A stretch of DNA of 64,000 nucleotides from positions 1-64,000 of the forward strand of contig JADJNY010000011.1 of assembly GCA_016714045.1 (NCBI GenBank), read 5' to 3'. The notes under the pieces were generated by a model that saw nothing but the letters and a program-made list of their open reading frames with translations, did no database searches and was not told the origin of the DNA. Of the stretch, positions 33,710 through 42,430 are shown one piece after another; positions within the stretch are counted from its first letter, which is position 1; the number at the start of each line of letters is the position of its first letter. Position numbers and translations under genes: made by a program. Source of the stretch: Planctomycetota bacterium (GTDB lineage: Bacteria > Planctomycetota > UBA1135 > GCA-002686595).

Positions 33710-35049
33710 GTCGCTTCCCTCGACCGACTCGTGCTCCTCAAGAAAGGGCGCTCTTGTGTGGGGCGCGCGGCCCTGGCTGTGACGCTGGTGTCGAGGTCGA
33801 TCTGTCCGAAGCACGCGGTTTGGTCTTCGCCGCAGGCGCGGACGTGGTGGGCATCGAGGTTCTTCAGAGGCGTTCCGTTCCCGACCCGGCCACGTTGTTC
33901 GGCAAAGGGAAGGTCGACGAGATCCGTCGAGAGGTCGAGCGGGTCAGGCCGGACTTGGTCGTGGTCGACAATGACCTCACGCCGGCCCAGGCTCGTAATC
34001 TGGAGAAGTATCTGCAAGTCCGCGTGGTCGATCGTTCTGAACTCATCCTCGACATCTTCGCCAAACGCGCAAAGACACGGCAGGCCCGGCTTCAGGTTGA
34101 GTTGGCGCAGAATGAGTACTTGTCTCCGCGACTTCGTCGCATGTGGACCCATCTCGAGAGAATGGAGGGTGCGATCGGAACGCGTGGACCAGGCGAGACT
34201 CAGCTCGAGACCGACAAGCGCCTGCTCAAGGGGCGCATCCAGGATCTTCGGGAGGAGTTGGAGGTCATCGAGGAGCGGAAGCAGCGCGAGGTGCGTTCAC
34301 GTTCGGACCACTTCACCATCGGCTTGGTCGGCTACACGAACGCGGGCAAGTCGACCTTGCTGAATCGACTGACCGGAGCGGATGAGTTCGTGGCGGACAT
34401 GCTCTTTGCCACCTTGGACACTCGTACCCGGCAGTGGTCGTTGCCCGATGGCCGCCGAGTTCTGCTTTCGGACACGGTGGGGTTTCTTCAGCGCTTGCCC
34501 CACCATTTGGTGGCTTGCTTTCACGCCACGCTCGAAGAGGCGCTGCATGCGGACCTGCTCCTGCACGTCGTGGATGCTTCTCATCCCGATGCCCTGGCTC
34601 AGATGTCCGCCGTCGAGGCTGTGTTGGAGTCCTTGTCTCAGGATCCTCGAGGAGCCCTGATCGTCTTCAACAAGTCGGATCGCGTTGTCGACCCCATCGT
34701 CATCCCCAGCCTACTGGCCGGGCGATCGGCGAACTGGGTCGCAATTTCGGCTGCGACCGGGGCGGGAGTGGCGGAGCTGATCGATCACGTCGCAAAGTCT
34801 GTCGACGAACGCTCGATCCTGTTCGATCTCGTTCATCCTGTCGGTGACGGTCGGGTGGAGGCGTTGCTTCGCCAGTACGGCGCGCCCCTCTTGGACGAAC
34901 TGAATGCCGAGACCGGCATCCGGCGATTGCGGGGACGGTTGACGCCGGGCCAGCTCGGGACGTTGCGCCGACAGTTGGGTGCAGGAGTGGATGTCGTGGT
35001 TCACGATACCCTTCCGGCCAGCGGCCAGCGCTCGCCGAGCGTGGAGTGA
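33706..35049 (+). CDS. hflX: Ribosome-associated GTPase HflX
   Basis: GTPase that splits stalled or hibernating ribosomes. The N-terminal HflX domain includes DLVVVDNDLTPAQARNLEKY and the conserved RLQVELAQNEYLSPRL and GPGETQLETDKRLL. The G domain shows G1 GYTNAGKST (near residue 208), G3 DTVGFLQRLPHHLV, G4 NKSD and G5 SAATG. It has 447 residues. It starts at GTG overlapping the nadB stop (GTGA), so the two are coupled. Third-position GC is lower than in the ribosomal and lpx genes. Confidence 0.94.
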   Translation: MSRFPRPTRAPQERALLCGARGPGCDAGVEVDLSEARGLVFAAGADVVGIEVLQRRSVPDPATLFGKGKVDEIRREVERVRPDLVVVDNDLTPAQARNLEKYLQVRVVDRSELILDIFAKRAKTRQARLQVELAQNEYLSPRLRRMWTHLERMEGAIGTRGPGETQLETDKRLLKGRIQDLREELEVIEERKQREVRSRSDHFTIGLVGYTNAGKSTLLNRLTGADEFVADMLFATLDTRTRQWSLPDGRRVLLSDTVGFLQRLPHHLVACFHATLEEALHADLLLHVVDASHPDALAQMSAVEAVLESLSQDPRGALIVFNKSDRVVDPIVIPSLLAGRSANWVAISAATGAGVAELIDHVAKSVDERSILFDLVHPVGDGRVEALLRQYGAPLLDELNAETGIRRLRGRLTPGQLGTLRRQLGAGVDVVVHDTLPASGQRSPSVE

Positions 35050-35938
35050 GGGCGCGAGCCTCGCGAGTCCGGCGGCGAGGTAGACGGGTTCGTCGTCCCC
35101 GTTTGCGTCTTGGGCGCAGGCCTCGGTGGGCCGGCACGGGGATGATGTGCGTGCGATGGTCCTTCGGACGCGAGGTGGATTGGAGCCTGTTTGAAATCGG
35201 GTCGTCTCTTAGCTCAGCCCGCTCGTAGCGGATCGGTGCGGACGCAGAGAGTGATGGTCGGGCGCTGCTCTTCGATAGGTGCGATGCGGCGCGGCCTGCG
35301 ATCACCGTGTGCACGACCGCCCGGCCCGCGGTCGGCGTGTTTTCGATGGCGGAGGTCGGGATCGCCGTGTGCGCTACGGCCGGCCCTCGAGCAACATGTG
35401 CACGATGTGAGGTCCGTGGCCCGGGCTGCCGGAAACCGCGCACCATGACTCATGATTCGGCGAAGTCCTCTGTCCCGCACGTTTGTGATCCGCACGACCA
35501 ACGTCTGCACGATGGACTTCGCCACGACCGTGGTCTTCGCTAGTGCTCTGCCCCACGAGTTGGCATCGGATGTCCAACCCGCTTCTACCGAGTTTCAGTA
35601 GCGCTCCAGCGGGCCGAGGACCTGCTCGGAGGTCTTGATCCACACGAAGGGTCTCGGCGCGCGGTTGCATCCCTTGGATACGAACTCGGGAGGCAGGGCA
35701 CTTGGGGCGCTCGTTGCCCGTGCCGGGGGCGGAGGGACTCAGCGCGGAGGTGTTTCGCACATCCCGTACTGGGGAACGGGCCCAGGCGATCCGGTTTCGG
35801 ATTCCCCCTGCCGACGCACGCTCGCCGAAGGCGATTGTCGGTCGGTACTTTTCGGCGTCGGCCCGGGTCGACGTCGAAGACGGCCGGAGCAGGGCAAGTC
35901 CACCGAGGCACACCGAAATATGGAGTGCGGCGACCGGC
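35050..35938. other. Gene-poor region of 0.9 kb with no confident gene
   Basis: Several open frames of 80-180 codons exist on both strands but none carries a family signature, and stops interrupt each one. A short peptide theme recurs in one plus frame: ITVCTTARPAVG near 35300 and IAVCATAGPRAT near 35360. This could be a remnant of a repeat protein or chance. Confidence 0.4.
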
Positions 35939-36547
35939 TCAGCGCTGGCCCTGCGTCAGAGAATCCAACGGAGGGAGCAGGATCCGCTGCCCTTCCCGCA
36001 GGCTCGCTGGATCGGAGAGCTTGTTGTGCCGCGCGACGGCATCGACGACGCTGGGGCGTGCGGTCTTGTAGTGCGACTGGCAGATCGCCGAGAGCGTCTG
36101 ACCTCGCCTCACGACGAGTTCGAACTCACGGGTTGTCGGCGCGGGCGAAGTGGGCGCAGTCGCGGTAGGCCGCGTCGCCGACGCGCGAGTGGGCGGAGGG
36201 GCCGGCGTGAGCTCGACCACGTCGGCTCCGCTCGGGGCGCCCACGACGAGTCGTGTCCAATCCGTCCCGTAGGGGCGAGCGAGCTCCGCGGAGTTGCCGG
36301 TCGCTGAAGCTCGGACCTCGGGCGACTCGGCGACGCGTCCCTGCCAGACCAACGCCAAGGTGAACAGAGAGAGAAGGAGAAGGAGTCCCAGGAGCAATCT
36401 CAAGGCTGCATCTCGCCGTAGGCCATTCGGTTCGAGCTCGAACGGTGACGAGCATAGCGAGGCTCGATCGTCCCCCGAAGTCTGAGTCGGCGTTCGCTCA
36501 GAAGTCTGCGCACTCGCCCTGCGTCGGCCCTCGGATTCGACAGCCAC
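35939..36547 (-). CDS. Membrane-anchored LysM-domain protein
   Basis: 202 residues from a GTG at 36547. A charged N-terminus is followed by one transmembrane segment (LRLLLGLLLLLSLFTLALVW, about residues 49-68), a Pro/Thr/Ala-rich linker and a C-terminal LysM domain (FELVVRRGQTLSAICQSHY to LREGQRILLPP) that should bind peptidoglycan. It follows secDF by 364 bases on the same strand. The start is uncertain, since no ATG precedes the membrane segment. Confidence 0.75.
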   Translation of the reverse strand: MAVESEGRRRASAQTSERTPTQTSGDDRASLCSSPFELEPNGLRRDAALRLLLGLLLLLSLFTLALVWQGRVAESPEVRASATGNSAELARPYGTDWTRLVVGAPSGADVVELTPAPPPTRASATRPTATAPTSPAPTTREFELVVRRGQTLSAICQSHYKTARPSVVDAVARHNKLSDPASLREGQRILLPPLDSLTQGQR

Positions 36548-36911
36548 CGGAAGGGGGTGCCGATGGGGGAGCGCTCTCCCGGCGGCAGGTCGGGCTGTTC
36601 TCCAAACATCTGGGCCGCTTCTCCGCCTGGGCAGAGCGCCAAGTGCGGTGACCCAGTGACCCGCACATGCGATCCACGGTGCGCTGTCTCAGCAGGTGCA
36701 CCCTCGGCTGCGTGCCCACGACGAGGCCGGAGATCGTCGCCCCGTGGCGGTTCCCGGAGAGTGTCACCAGGCGGCCAGTCCGAGCCGCGCTGGTCTGCGC
36801 TCCCCGAGACCGCCTCGTTTCGAGGGCGAGGACTGCGACACCCTCTGCAAATGCAGCGCGCCCTCGCCACGGGGCGAGAGCGCGCTTCGATGGCTGGCGC
36901 CGATCGTCGTC
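36548..36911. other. Gap between secDF and the LysM gene, no gene seen
   Basis: 364 bases. A minus-strand frame of about 89 codons is open (36498-36767) but overlaps the LysM gene and has no recognisable motif. Confidence 0.45.
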
Positions 36912-39900
36912 TCAGGGCGTCGCGGGTTCGCCGAGGTTCTCGGGGAGCGTCCCGGCCACCGAGCCGCCGCCCTTCTTGGCCTGGCGCCGCTCGAACCACA
37001 GGAGAACGGGGCTCGCGATGTACACCGTCGAGTACGCACCGGAGAGCACGCCGACGAGCATCGCGAACGAGAAGCCCTCGAGCACGTTGCGGGTGCCGAA
37101 GTTGAAGAGGAAGAGCACGAGCAGGGTCAGCACGACGGTGCTCGTCGTGAGGATCGTGCGCGCGAGCGTCTGGTTGATCGAGTCGTTCAGGATGTCGATC
37201 AACGGTGCGTTGCTCTTCGCCCGGTTCTCACGCACGCGGTCGAAGATGACGATCGAGTCGTTCTGCGAGTAGCCGATGATCGTGAGGAACGCCGCGATCA
37301 TCGACAGGTCGATCTCGGCCTGGACGAGCCCCGTTGCGACCGCAAGCGAGATCCAGGTCAGCGTCATGAAGACGTCGTGCACGAGGGCCACGACGACCGC
37401 GACGCCGTACCCGACCTCCGCGAAGCGGATGCGCAGGTAGAGCAGCGTACCGAGCAGCGAGAGCACGAGCGCGATGACCGCCTTGTTGCGCAGCTCGGCG
37501 CCGACGGTCTTGCCAACGACGCTCGACTCCGGGATGGGGGAGCGCAGAGAGAAGACCGAGTTCTGCGCGTCCTTCTTGCCCACGAAGGAGCTGGAGACGA
37601 TCGCGATCGCCTGATCGTTCGACCGGCCCTTCTCGATGCCGGCGCTGAATTGGATCTTCGTCTCGGAGCCGGGGATCGTCTGGACCGCGACGGTCTGCAG
37701 GCCCTTCGACGCGAGCACGGCGCCGATGTCGGCAGTCGGGTGCGCGCTCTCGAAGTCGATCGTGCCCGAGACCTGGTCCAGAGCATCACCCGGGGTCACG
37801 GTCAGGAGCACCGGGTTCGGCGCCAGGATGCCCGCGAGGGCTTCCTTGATCTGGCGCTCGCCAGCCTCGATCGTGGCTTGAGCCTGCGAGTCGTCGCTGC
37901 CAGACGGGTGCTTGTAGGTCACCGAGAACAGCGTGAAGCCGCCGCCACCGCTGGCCGAGTCGCCGATCTGCTTCACCTCGGCCTTGCCCAAGGCGCCCTC
38001 GATCTTCGAGATCCGGCCGCGCAGGTCCTCGATCTGCATGGGCTCGGCGGTGCGCACCTTCATGGTGAGGCCGCCGAGGAAGTCGATGCCGAGCTTCTCG
38101 TTCTCGGGCAGCCAGGCGAAGAGCGCGATGCCCACCGCGACGAAAATCCAGGAGGCGCCGAGGAAGATCTTGTAGGTCTTCATGAACGCGATCTTCGGCG
38201 TCGCGAAGACCTGCGCCATCGAGAGGTTGGCGCTGCCCTTCTTGAGGTCGAGGAACACGAGCAGTTCCGTGACGACGATGACCGTGAAGAGCGTCGAGAG
38301 GATGCCGACGTTCAGCGTGACGGCGAAGCCGCGGATCGGGCCCGTGCCCGTGTAGTAGAGGATCACACCCGCGATCAGCGTCGTCAGGTTCGAGTCGATG
38401 ATCGTGACCGCTGCGCGCTCGAAGGCCGCCTTGCAGGCCTGGATTGGTTTCATGCCGCGCGCGAGTTCCTCGCGCAGGCGCTCGTAGATCAGGATGTTCC
38501 CGTCCACGGCCATGCCGAGCGTGAGGATGAGGCCGGCCACGCCGGGCAGCGTGAGCGTCGCGCGCATGAACGCGAGCGCGCCCATGAGGAACAGGAGGTT
38601 CAACACGAGCCCGATGACCGAGTACACGCCGAGCTTCCGGTACAGCACGAGCATGAACAGGATGATCACGCCGAGCGCGACCCCCATGCTGAGCACGCCA
38701 GTCTGCACGTAGTCCGCGCCGAGGCTCGCGCCGACGCGCGCGCGGTCCTGCAGCACGGGCTTCACGCGCAGCGAGCCCGACTTGAGCACGCTGACGAGGT
38801 CCGTGACTTCCTTCTGCGTGAACCCGCCGGAGCCGCCGCTGATCACGCAGCTGCCGGGGAGCTTGTCGTTGATGGTTGCCAGCGTCGCGATCTCGCCGTT
38901 CAGGACGATCGCCATGCCGCGGCGCAGGTTGGCCTCGCTGAAGTCGCCGAACGCGCGCTTCTTGGCGTTCGAGATCTCCAGGCGGACGGCGGGATAGCCG
39001 AGTTCGTCCTGCGAAGGCTCGACGCGCTCGAGGTCCGCGCCGGAGAAGCGCCACTCCTCGTTCGAGGAGACGAGGAGCCCGCGCAGGCGCGTCTCCATCG
39101 GGGTTTCGGGCTGGCCCTTGCCGATGCGCATCGGATACCAGCGCAGGTTCTGCGCGGGCCCGTTGGGCTGGCCGGCGAGCCGGTTGAAGCCGTCGACGTC
39201 GGCGCCCGGGTTCGCGCGCATCCAGTCGTCGAGCTTCTGACGCTCGCGGGTGAGCTCGGTCCCCGAGCGGGAGAGCTCGGCGTCGTTCTGCTCCGCGGCG
39301 ATCATGAACTGCATGTCGCCGACGTTCACGATGAGGTCGATCAGCTCGTCGCCCGAGAGCAGCTCGATGTTCTCCGACGCGGTGTGCGCGGAGGCCGTCG
39401 TCTGCGCCGCGCCGCGCTTCGCGATGCGCAGGACGTTGCCTTCGCGCGACGCGTACTCGAGCTGCTCGCTGCCGATGCGGACGAGGCCGCCGTCGAGCGG
39501 GAAGGCCTTGATCGCCTCGATCGCGTCGGTGCGCTCCTTCTGCGACGCGTTCACGGACGCGGGCGGGCCCGGATCGAGCACGATCTCCTTCGCGTCGAGC
39601 GCCACGTCCGCCGCGAGCTTCCAGAAGACCTTCGTGCCGCCGAAGTCCGCAGCACCCGGCAGCTCGATGACGAGCTGGTCGAGGCCCTGCGTGCGCAGCG
39701 AGATCTCACGGACCCCTTTCGGGTCGATGCGGTTGTGGATGATCTCGCGGAACGAGGCCAGGAGCGCGGCCTTGTCCGCGAGCTCCGTCGAGCTGATCTG
39801 GCCGCGGCGCGCCGCCTCGTCGAAGTCGAAGCGGAAGACGAGGCGCGTGCCGCCCTGCAGGTCGAGGCCCAGTCGCCAGGGCTTCTCGTTCCGCGCGAGG

Positions 39901-39980
39901 GGCCAGAAGGCGATGCTGGCCAGCGCCGCGGCGATGAGCACGACGGTGATGGTGATCTTGCGACCCAGGTTCTCGTTCAT
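36912..39980 (-). CDS. secDF: SecDF fusion, protein translocase accessory subunit
   Basis: Uses the proton gradient to pull proteins through SecYEG from the outside. The SecD half begins with a transmembrane helix and LGLDLQGGTRLVFRFD, followed by a large periplasmic P1 region. Its membrane block contains GLILTLGMAVDGNILIYERL. The SecF half starts near residue 650 with LGIDFLGGLTMKV and ends with TIIGYSQNDSIVIFDRVREN and six helices. 1022 residues, a natural fusion also common elsewhere. The periplasmic part is large, with a Ser/Gly-rich stretch (SASGGGG). It lies 131 bases downstream of rplS in the same direction. Confidence 0.95.
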   Translation of the reverse strand: MNENLGRKITITVVLIAAALASIAFWPLARNEKPWRLGLDLQGGTRLVFRFDFDEAARRGQISSTELADKAALLASFREIIHNRIDPKGVREISLRTQGLDQLVIELPGAADFGGTKVFWKLAADVALDAKEIVLDPGPPASVNASQKERTDAIEAIKAFPLDGGLVRIGSEQLEYASREGNVLRIAKRGAAQTTASAHTASENIELLSGDELIDLIVNVGDMQFMIAAEQNDAELSRSGTELTRERQKLDDWMRANPGADVDGFNRLAGQPNGPAQNLRWYPMRIGKGQPETPMETRLRGLLVSSNEEWRFSGADLERVEPSQDELGYPAVRLEISNAKKRAFGDFSEANLRRGMAIVLNGEIATLATINDKLPGSCVISGGSGGFTQKEVTDLVSVLKSGSLRVKPVLQDRARVGASLGADYVQTGVLSMGVALGVIILFMLVLYRKLGVYSVIGLVLNLLFLMGALAFMRATLTLPGVAGLILTLGMAVDGNILIYERLREELARGMKPIQACKAAFERAAVTIIDSNLTTLIAGVILYYTGTGPIRGFAVTLNVGILSTLFTVIVVTELLVFLDLKKGSANLSMAQVFATPKIAFMKTYKIFLGASWIFVAVGIALFAWLPENEKLGIDFLGGLTMKVRTAEPMQIEDLRGRISKIEGALGKAEVKQIGDSASGGGGFTLFSVTYKHPSGSDDSQAQATIEAGERQIKEALAGILAPNPVLLTVTPGDALDQVSGTIDFESAHPTADIGAVLASKGLQTVAVQTIPGSETKIQFSAGIEKGRSNDQAIAIVSSSFVGKKDAQNSVFSLRSPIPESSVVGKTVGAELRNKAVIALVLSLLGTLLYLRIRFAEVGYGVAVVVALVHDVFMTLTWISLAVATGLVQAEIDLSMIAAFLTIIGYSQNDSIVIFDRVRENRAKSNAPLIDILNDSINQTLARTILTTSTVVLTLLVLFLFNFGTRNVLEGFSFAMLVGVLSGAYSTVYIASPVLLWFERRQAKKGGGSVAGTLPENLGEPATP

Positions 39981-40111
39981 GGGCGCGATGGCTCCGTGAG
40001 AGGGGGGCGAGGCGGGGAGAGGGAAGTGCGTGAACGCGGCCCTGCGCCAGGGCGCTGGGACCGCGTTCGTCGGTCAGAACGGGACGGTGTGGGAGAGCCC
40101 CACGGAAGGCA

Positions 40112-40543
40112 TCAGGAGCCGACCTCGACGGGCGTGGCCGAGGCCTCGTCCATCGAAGCGCGGAGCGCCTTCTCGAACTCGCGCTCGCGGCGCACCTTGT
40201 CGCCGAGGAGCTCGGTGACGCGCGTCTGCTTGCCGACGCGGTCGCGCATGAAGTAGAGCTTCGCGCGCCGGACCTTGCCGCGGCGAGTGATCGTGATGTC
40301 CTTCACGCGCGGGCTGTGCATGGGGAACGAGCGCTCGACGCCCTCGCCCTGCACGATTCGGCGCACCGTGACCATCCTGCGGATTCCGCGCCCCTTGTGG
40401 GCGATGACCATCCCGATGAAGAGCTGAACGCGCTCCTTGTCGCCTTCCTTGATCAGGTAGTGGACCTCCACCGTGTCCCCGACGTGGATGGTGGGGGTCT
40501 TCTTCTTGCCGAGCTCTCGTTCCAGTTTTTCGATCAGGTGCAT
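40112..40543 (-). CDS. rplS: Large ribosomal subunit protein bL19
   Basis: 143 residues. HVGDTVEVHYLIKEGDKERV, RIVQGEGVERSFPMHSPRV and RRGKVRRAKLYFMRD are the conserved L19 core at the subunit interface. A charged C-terminal extension of about 25 residues follows. It lies 84 bases downstream of trmD, with two hairpins in between. Confidence 0.95.
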   Translation of the reverse strand: MHLIEKLERELGKKKTPTIHVGDTVEVHYLIKEGDKERVQLFIGMVIAHKGRGIRRMVTVRRIVQGEGVERSFPMHSPRVKDITITRRGKVRRAKLYFMRDRVGKQTRVTELLGDKVRREREFEKALRASMDEASATPVEVGS

Positions 40544-40552
40544 GGGTGGGTT

Positions 40553-40616
40553 CGGAGCCCTTCGGGCTCCGCCTCGGTGCGGTGCGTCGGCCCCCGAGGC
40601 AGCCGAGCTGCTCGGG
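40553..40616 (-). promoter_or_regulatory. Two hairpins between trmD and rplS, possible rplS leader or attenuator
   Basis: Arms 40553-40560 and 40564-40571 form eight pairs with a three-base loop. Arms 40593-40603 and 40607-40616 form ten pairs with one bulge. Both would be in the mRNA just before the rplS start. Ribosomal-protein leaders are known for L19 in Firmicutes, but no similarity is claimed. Confidence 0.4.
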
Positions 40617-40627
40617 CCGGAGCGGGC

Positions 40628-41356
40628 TCAAGCCCGCTTCGGAGACGCACCGTGGTCTTGGGGTGGATTGTGGGGAGCGCGCAGCAGGTCAGGCCTGCGC
40701 GCCTTGGTCTTCGTGGACGCTTGTTCCGCTCGCCAGCGCGCGATCCGGGCGTGATCGCCGGATAGCAGCACGTCGGGCACCTCTCGGCCGCGGAACACGC
40801 GCGGGCGGGTGTAGTGGGGATGATCGAGGCCGCGGCCGTCCTGGAAGGAGTCTTCGACGGCCGAGCGCTCGTCGCCGAGCACGCCCGGGACGAGGCGCAG
40901 CGCGGCCTCGACGACCATCAACGCGGGGAGCTCGCCGCCGGCGAGCACGACGTCGCCGATCGAGAGCTCCTCGAACGCGAACTGATCGAGCAGGCGCTGG
41001 TCGAAGCCCTCGTAGCGGCCGCAGAGGAGCAGGATGCGCTCCTCGACGGCGAGTTCGGCGGCCTTGGGCTGCGCGAAACGCTCACCGGAGGGGCACAGCG
41101 CGATCTTGCGGAAGCGGCCGTGACGACGTTCGAGCCACTCGATGCACTCCGCGATCGGCTCGGGCTTCAGCAACATCCCCGGGCCGCCTCCAAAGGGGCG
41201 GTCATCGACGGTCCGGTGGCGGTCCCGCGTGAAGTCGCGGAAGTCCACGCACAGGATCCGGGCGAGGTTCTTGTCCCGCGCCATGCGCAGGACGCCGAGC
41301 TCCGCGTAGGCTTCGAGGGCCTCGGGGAACAAGGTCAAGATGGCAAAGAGCACCAT
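40628..41356 (-). CDS. trmD: tRNA (guanine-N1)-methyltransferase
   Basis: Methylates G37 next to the anticodon to prevent frameshifting; knotted SPOUT fold. ILTLFPEALEAY opens the protein. DDRPFGGGPGMLLKPEP, LLCGRYEGFDQRL and SIGDVVLAGGELPAL form the SAM-binding knot, and HYTRPRVFRGREVPDVLLSGDH is the C-terminal region. 242 residues. It is the first gene of a run with rplS and secDF; rpsP and rimM, often next to trmD, are absent. Confidence 0.95.
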   Translation of the reverse strand: MVLFAILTLFPEALEAYAELGVLRMARDKNLARILCVDFRDFTRDRHRTVDDRPFGGGPGMLLKPEPIAECIEWLERRHGRFRKIALCPSGERFAQPKAAELAVEERILLLCGRYEGFDQRLLDQFAFEELSIGDVVLAGGELPALMVVEAALRLVPGVLGDERSAVEDSFQDGRGLDHPHYTRPRVFRGREVPDVLLSGDHARIARWRAEQASTKTKARRPDLLRAPHNPPQDHGASPKRA

Positions 41357-41382
41357 GGCCCCTTAAGTTGAAAAGGCAGAGA

Positions 41383-41411
41383 AGGTTAGACAGGGCCCCC
41401 CGGACCGTCAA
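41383..41411 (-). promoter_or_regulatory. Probable trmD promoter
   Basis: On the minus strand TTGACG (41406-41411) and TAACCT (41383-41388) are separated by 17 bases. The predicted transcript would start about 20 bases before the trmD ATG. Confidence 0.5.
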
Positions 41412-41569
41412 GCACGGGCTCCTCCCCGCGTCGATTCCCGTCCGAAACGCGCCCTGACGAACGAGTTCTCCCACCGCACGCGCGCGCCCACCCGCCCCAT
41501 CCGCCGCGACGGACCCGTCCGTGAGGCGCCGCGGTCCCCCGCAGTCCTTCCCCCTACCCCCAGCCACCC

Positions 41570-42208
41570 GTGTTCACCGGTCTCATCGAAGCGCAGGTCC
41601 CCGTTCGTGAGGTCGAGCGCCGGGGGACCGGGCTCGCGCTCTGGCTCGGCAGCCCCGGCGCGGGCTGGAGCTTCCAGGGCGGCGAGAGCGTCGCGGTCAG
41701 CGGCGCGTGCCTCACGGTCGTCGGCCTGCGGGACCCGAGGTCCGGTGCGCGGCTCCCGTGGGGGACGGAGGGCGCGGAGCTCCTCTTCGAGCTGTCGTCC
41801 GAGACCCTCGCGCGGACCTGGTTCGGCGCGGTCGAGCCCGGGCGGCGGGTCAACCTCGAGCGCGCGTTGCGCCTCGGTGACCGGCTCGACGGGCACCTCG
41901 TCAGCGGGCACGTCGACGGGGTCGGGCGCGTCGTTCTGGTGCGCGACACGGGCGATGGGGGGCGGTGCGTCGGGTTCGAGGCGCCGGCGGAGCTGGAGCG
42001 GTTCCTCGTCGACAAGGGCAGCGTCACCGTCGACGGGATCAGCTTGACCGTGGTCGCGCCGCACGAGCGGAGGTTCGACGTCGCGGTCATCCCGGCGACG
42101 CTCGAGAAGACGACGCTCGGGGGAGCGCGCGTCGGCGACCCGGTGCACCTCGAGGCGGATCAGCTCGGGAAGTGGATCGATCGCTTGCTCGCCGCGCGGG
42201 CGGGGTGA
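41570..42208 (+). CDS. ribE: Riboflavin synthase
   Basis: Dismutates two 6,7-dimethyl-8-ribityllumazines to riboflavin. Two similar lumazine-binding barrels are visible: MFTGLIEAQ with GESVAVSGACLTVVG, then GDRLDGHLVSGHVDG with KGSVTVDGISLTVV. 212 residues. The GTG at 41570 is the only start that keeps the conserved FTGLIE. The bases before it are pyrimidine-rich with no Shine-Dalgarno, so it may be leaderless or initiated another way. No other rib gene is nearby. Confidence 0.95.
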   Translation: MFTGLIEAQVPVREVERRGTGLALWLGSPGAGWSFQGGESVAVSGACLTVVGLRDPRSGARLPWGTEGAELLFELSSETLARTWFGAVEPGRRVNLERALRLGDRLDGHLVSGHVDGVGRVVLVRDTGDGGRCVGFEAPAELERFLVDKGSVTVDGISLTVVAPHERRFDVAVIPATLEKTTLGGARVGDPVHLEADQLGKWIDRLLAARAG

Positions 42209-42249
42209 GCGAGAGCGCGGAGGGCGTCTCCGCTCCGGACGTGCGAGCT

Positions 42250-42333
42250 ACGCGGTGTGCCCGGCGGCGAGACAGTGACGCGGTGCGCCGGGCGCCGAGC
42301 CCGTGACGCGGTGCGCGCGGCGGCGAGAGCTGG
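42250..42333. repeat. Three tandem 28-base direct repeats
   Basis: Units start at 42250, 42278 and 42306. Each begins ACGCGGTG, contains GGCGCCGAG or GGCGGCGAG at the same offset, and is exactly 28 bases long. They lie between the converging ends of ribE and mlaD. Confidence 0.8.
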
Positions 42334-42430
42334 TGGACGGAGCGGCGGTCCGCGCGCGAATCGCTCACGCGCCGACCGGAGTCGAGCGTCCGGCGGGCGG
42401 CGTCCCGAGGAGCGCGGGCTCGCCCTCGTC

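Noticed and set aside
36696..40256. A 1186-codon plus-strand open frame
   Set aside because: Antisense to secDF and rplS, both of which have unmistakable family sequence.
42250..42333. CRISPR array reading of the tandem repeats
   Set aside because: Units are directly adjacent with no spacers, and no cas genes are present.
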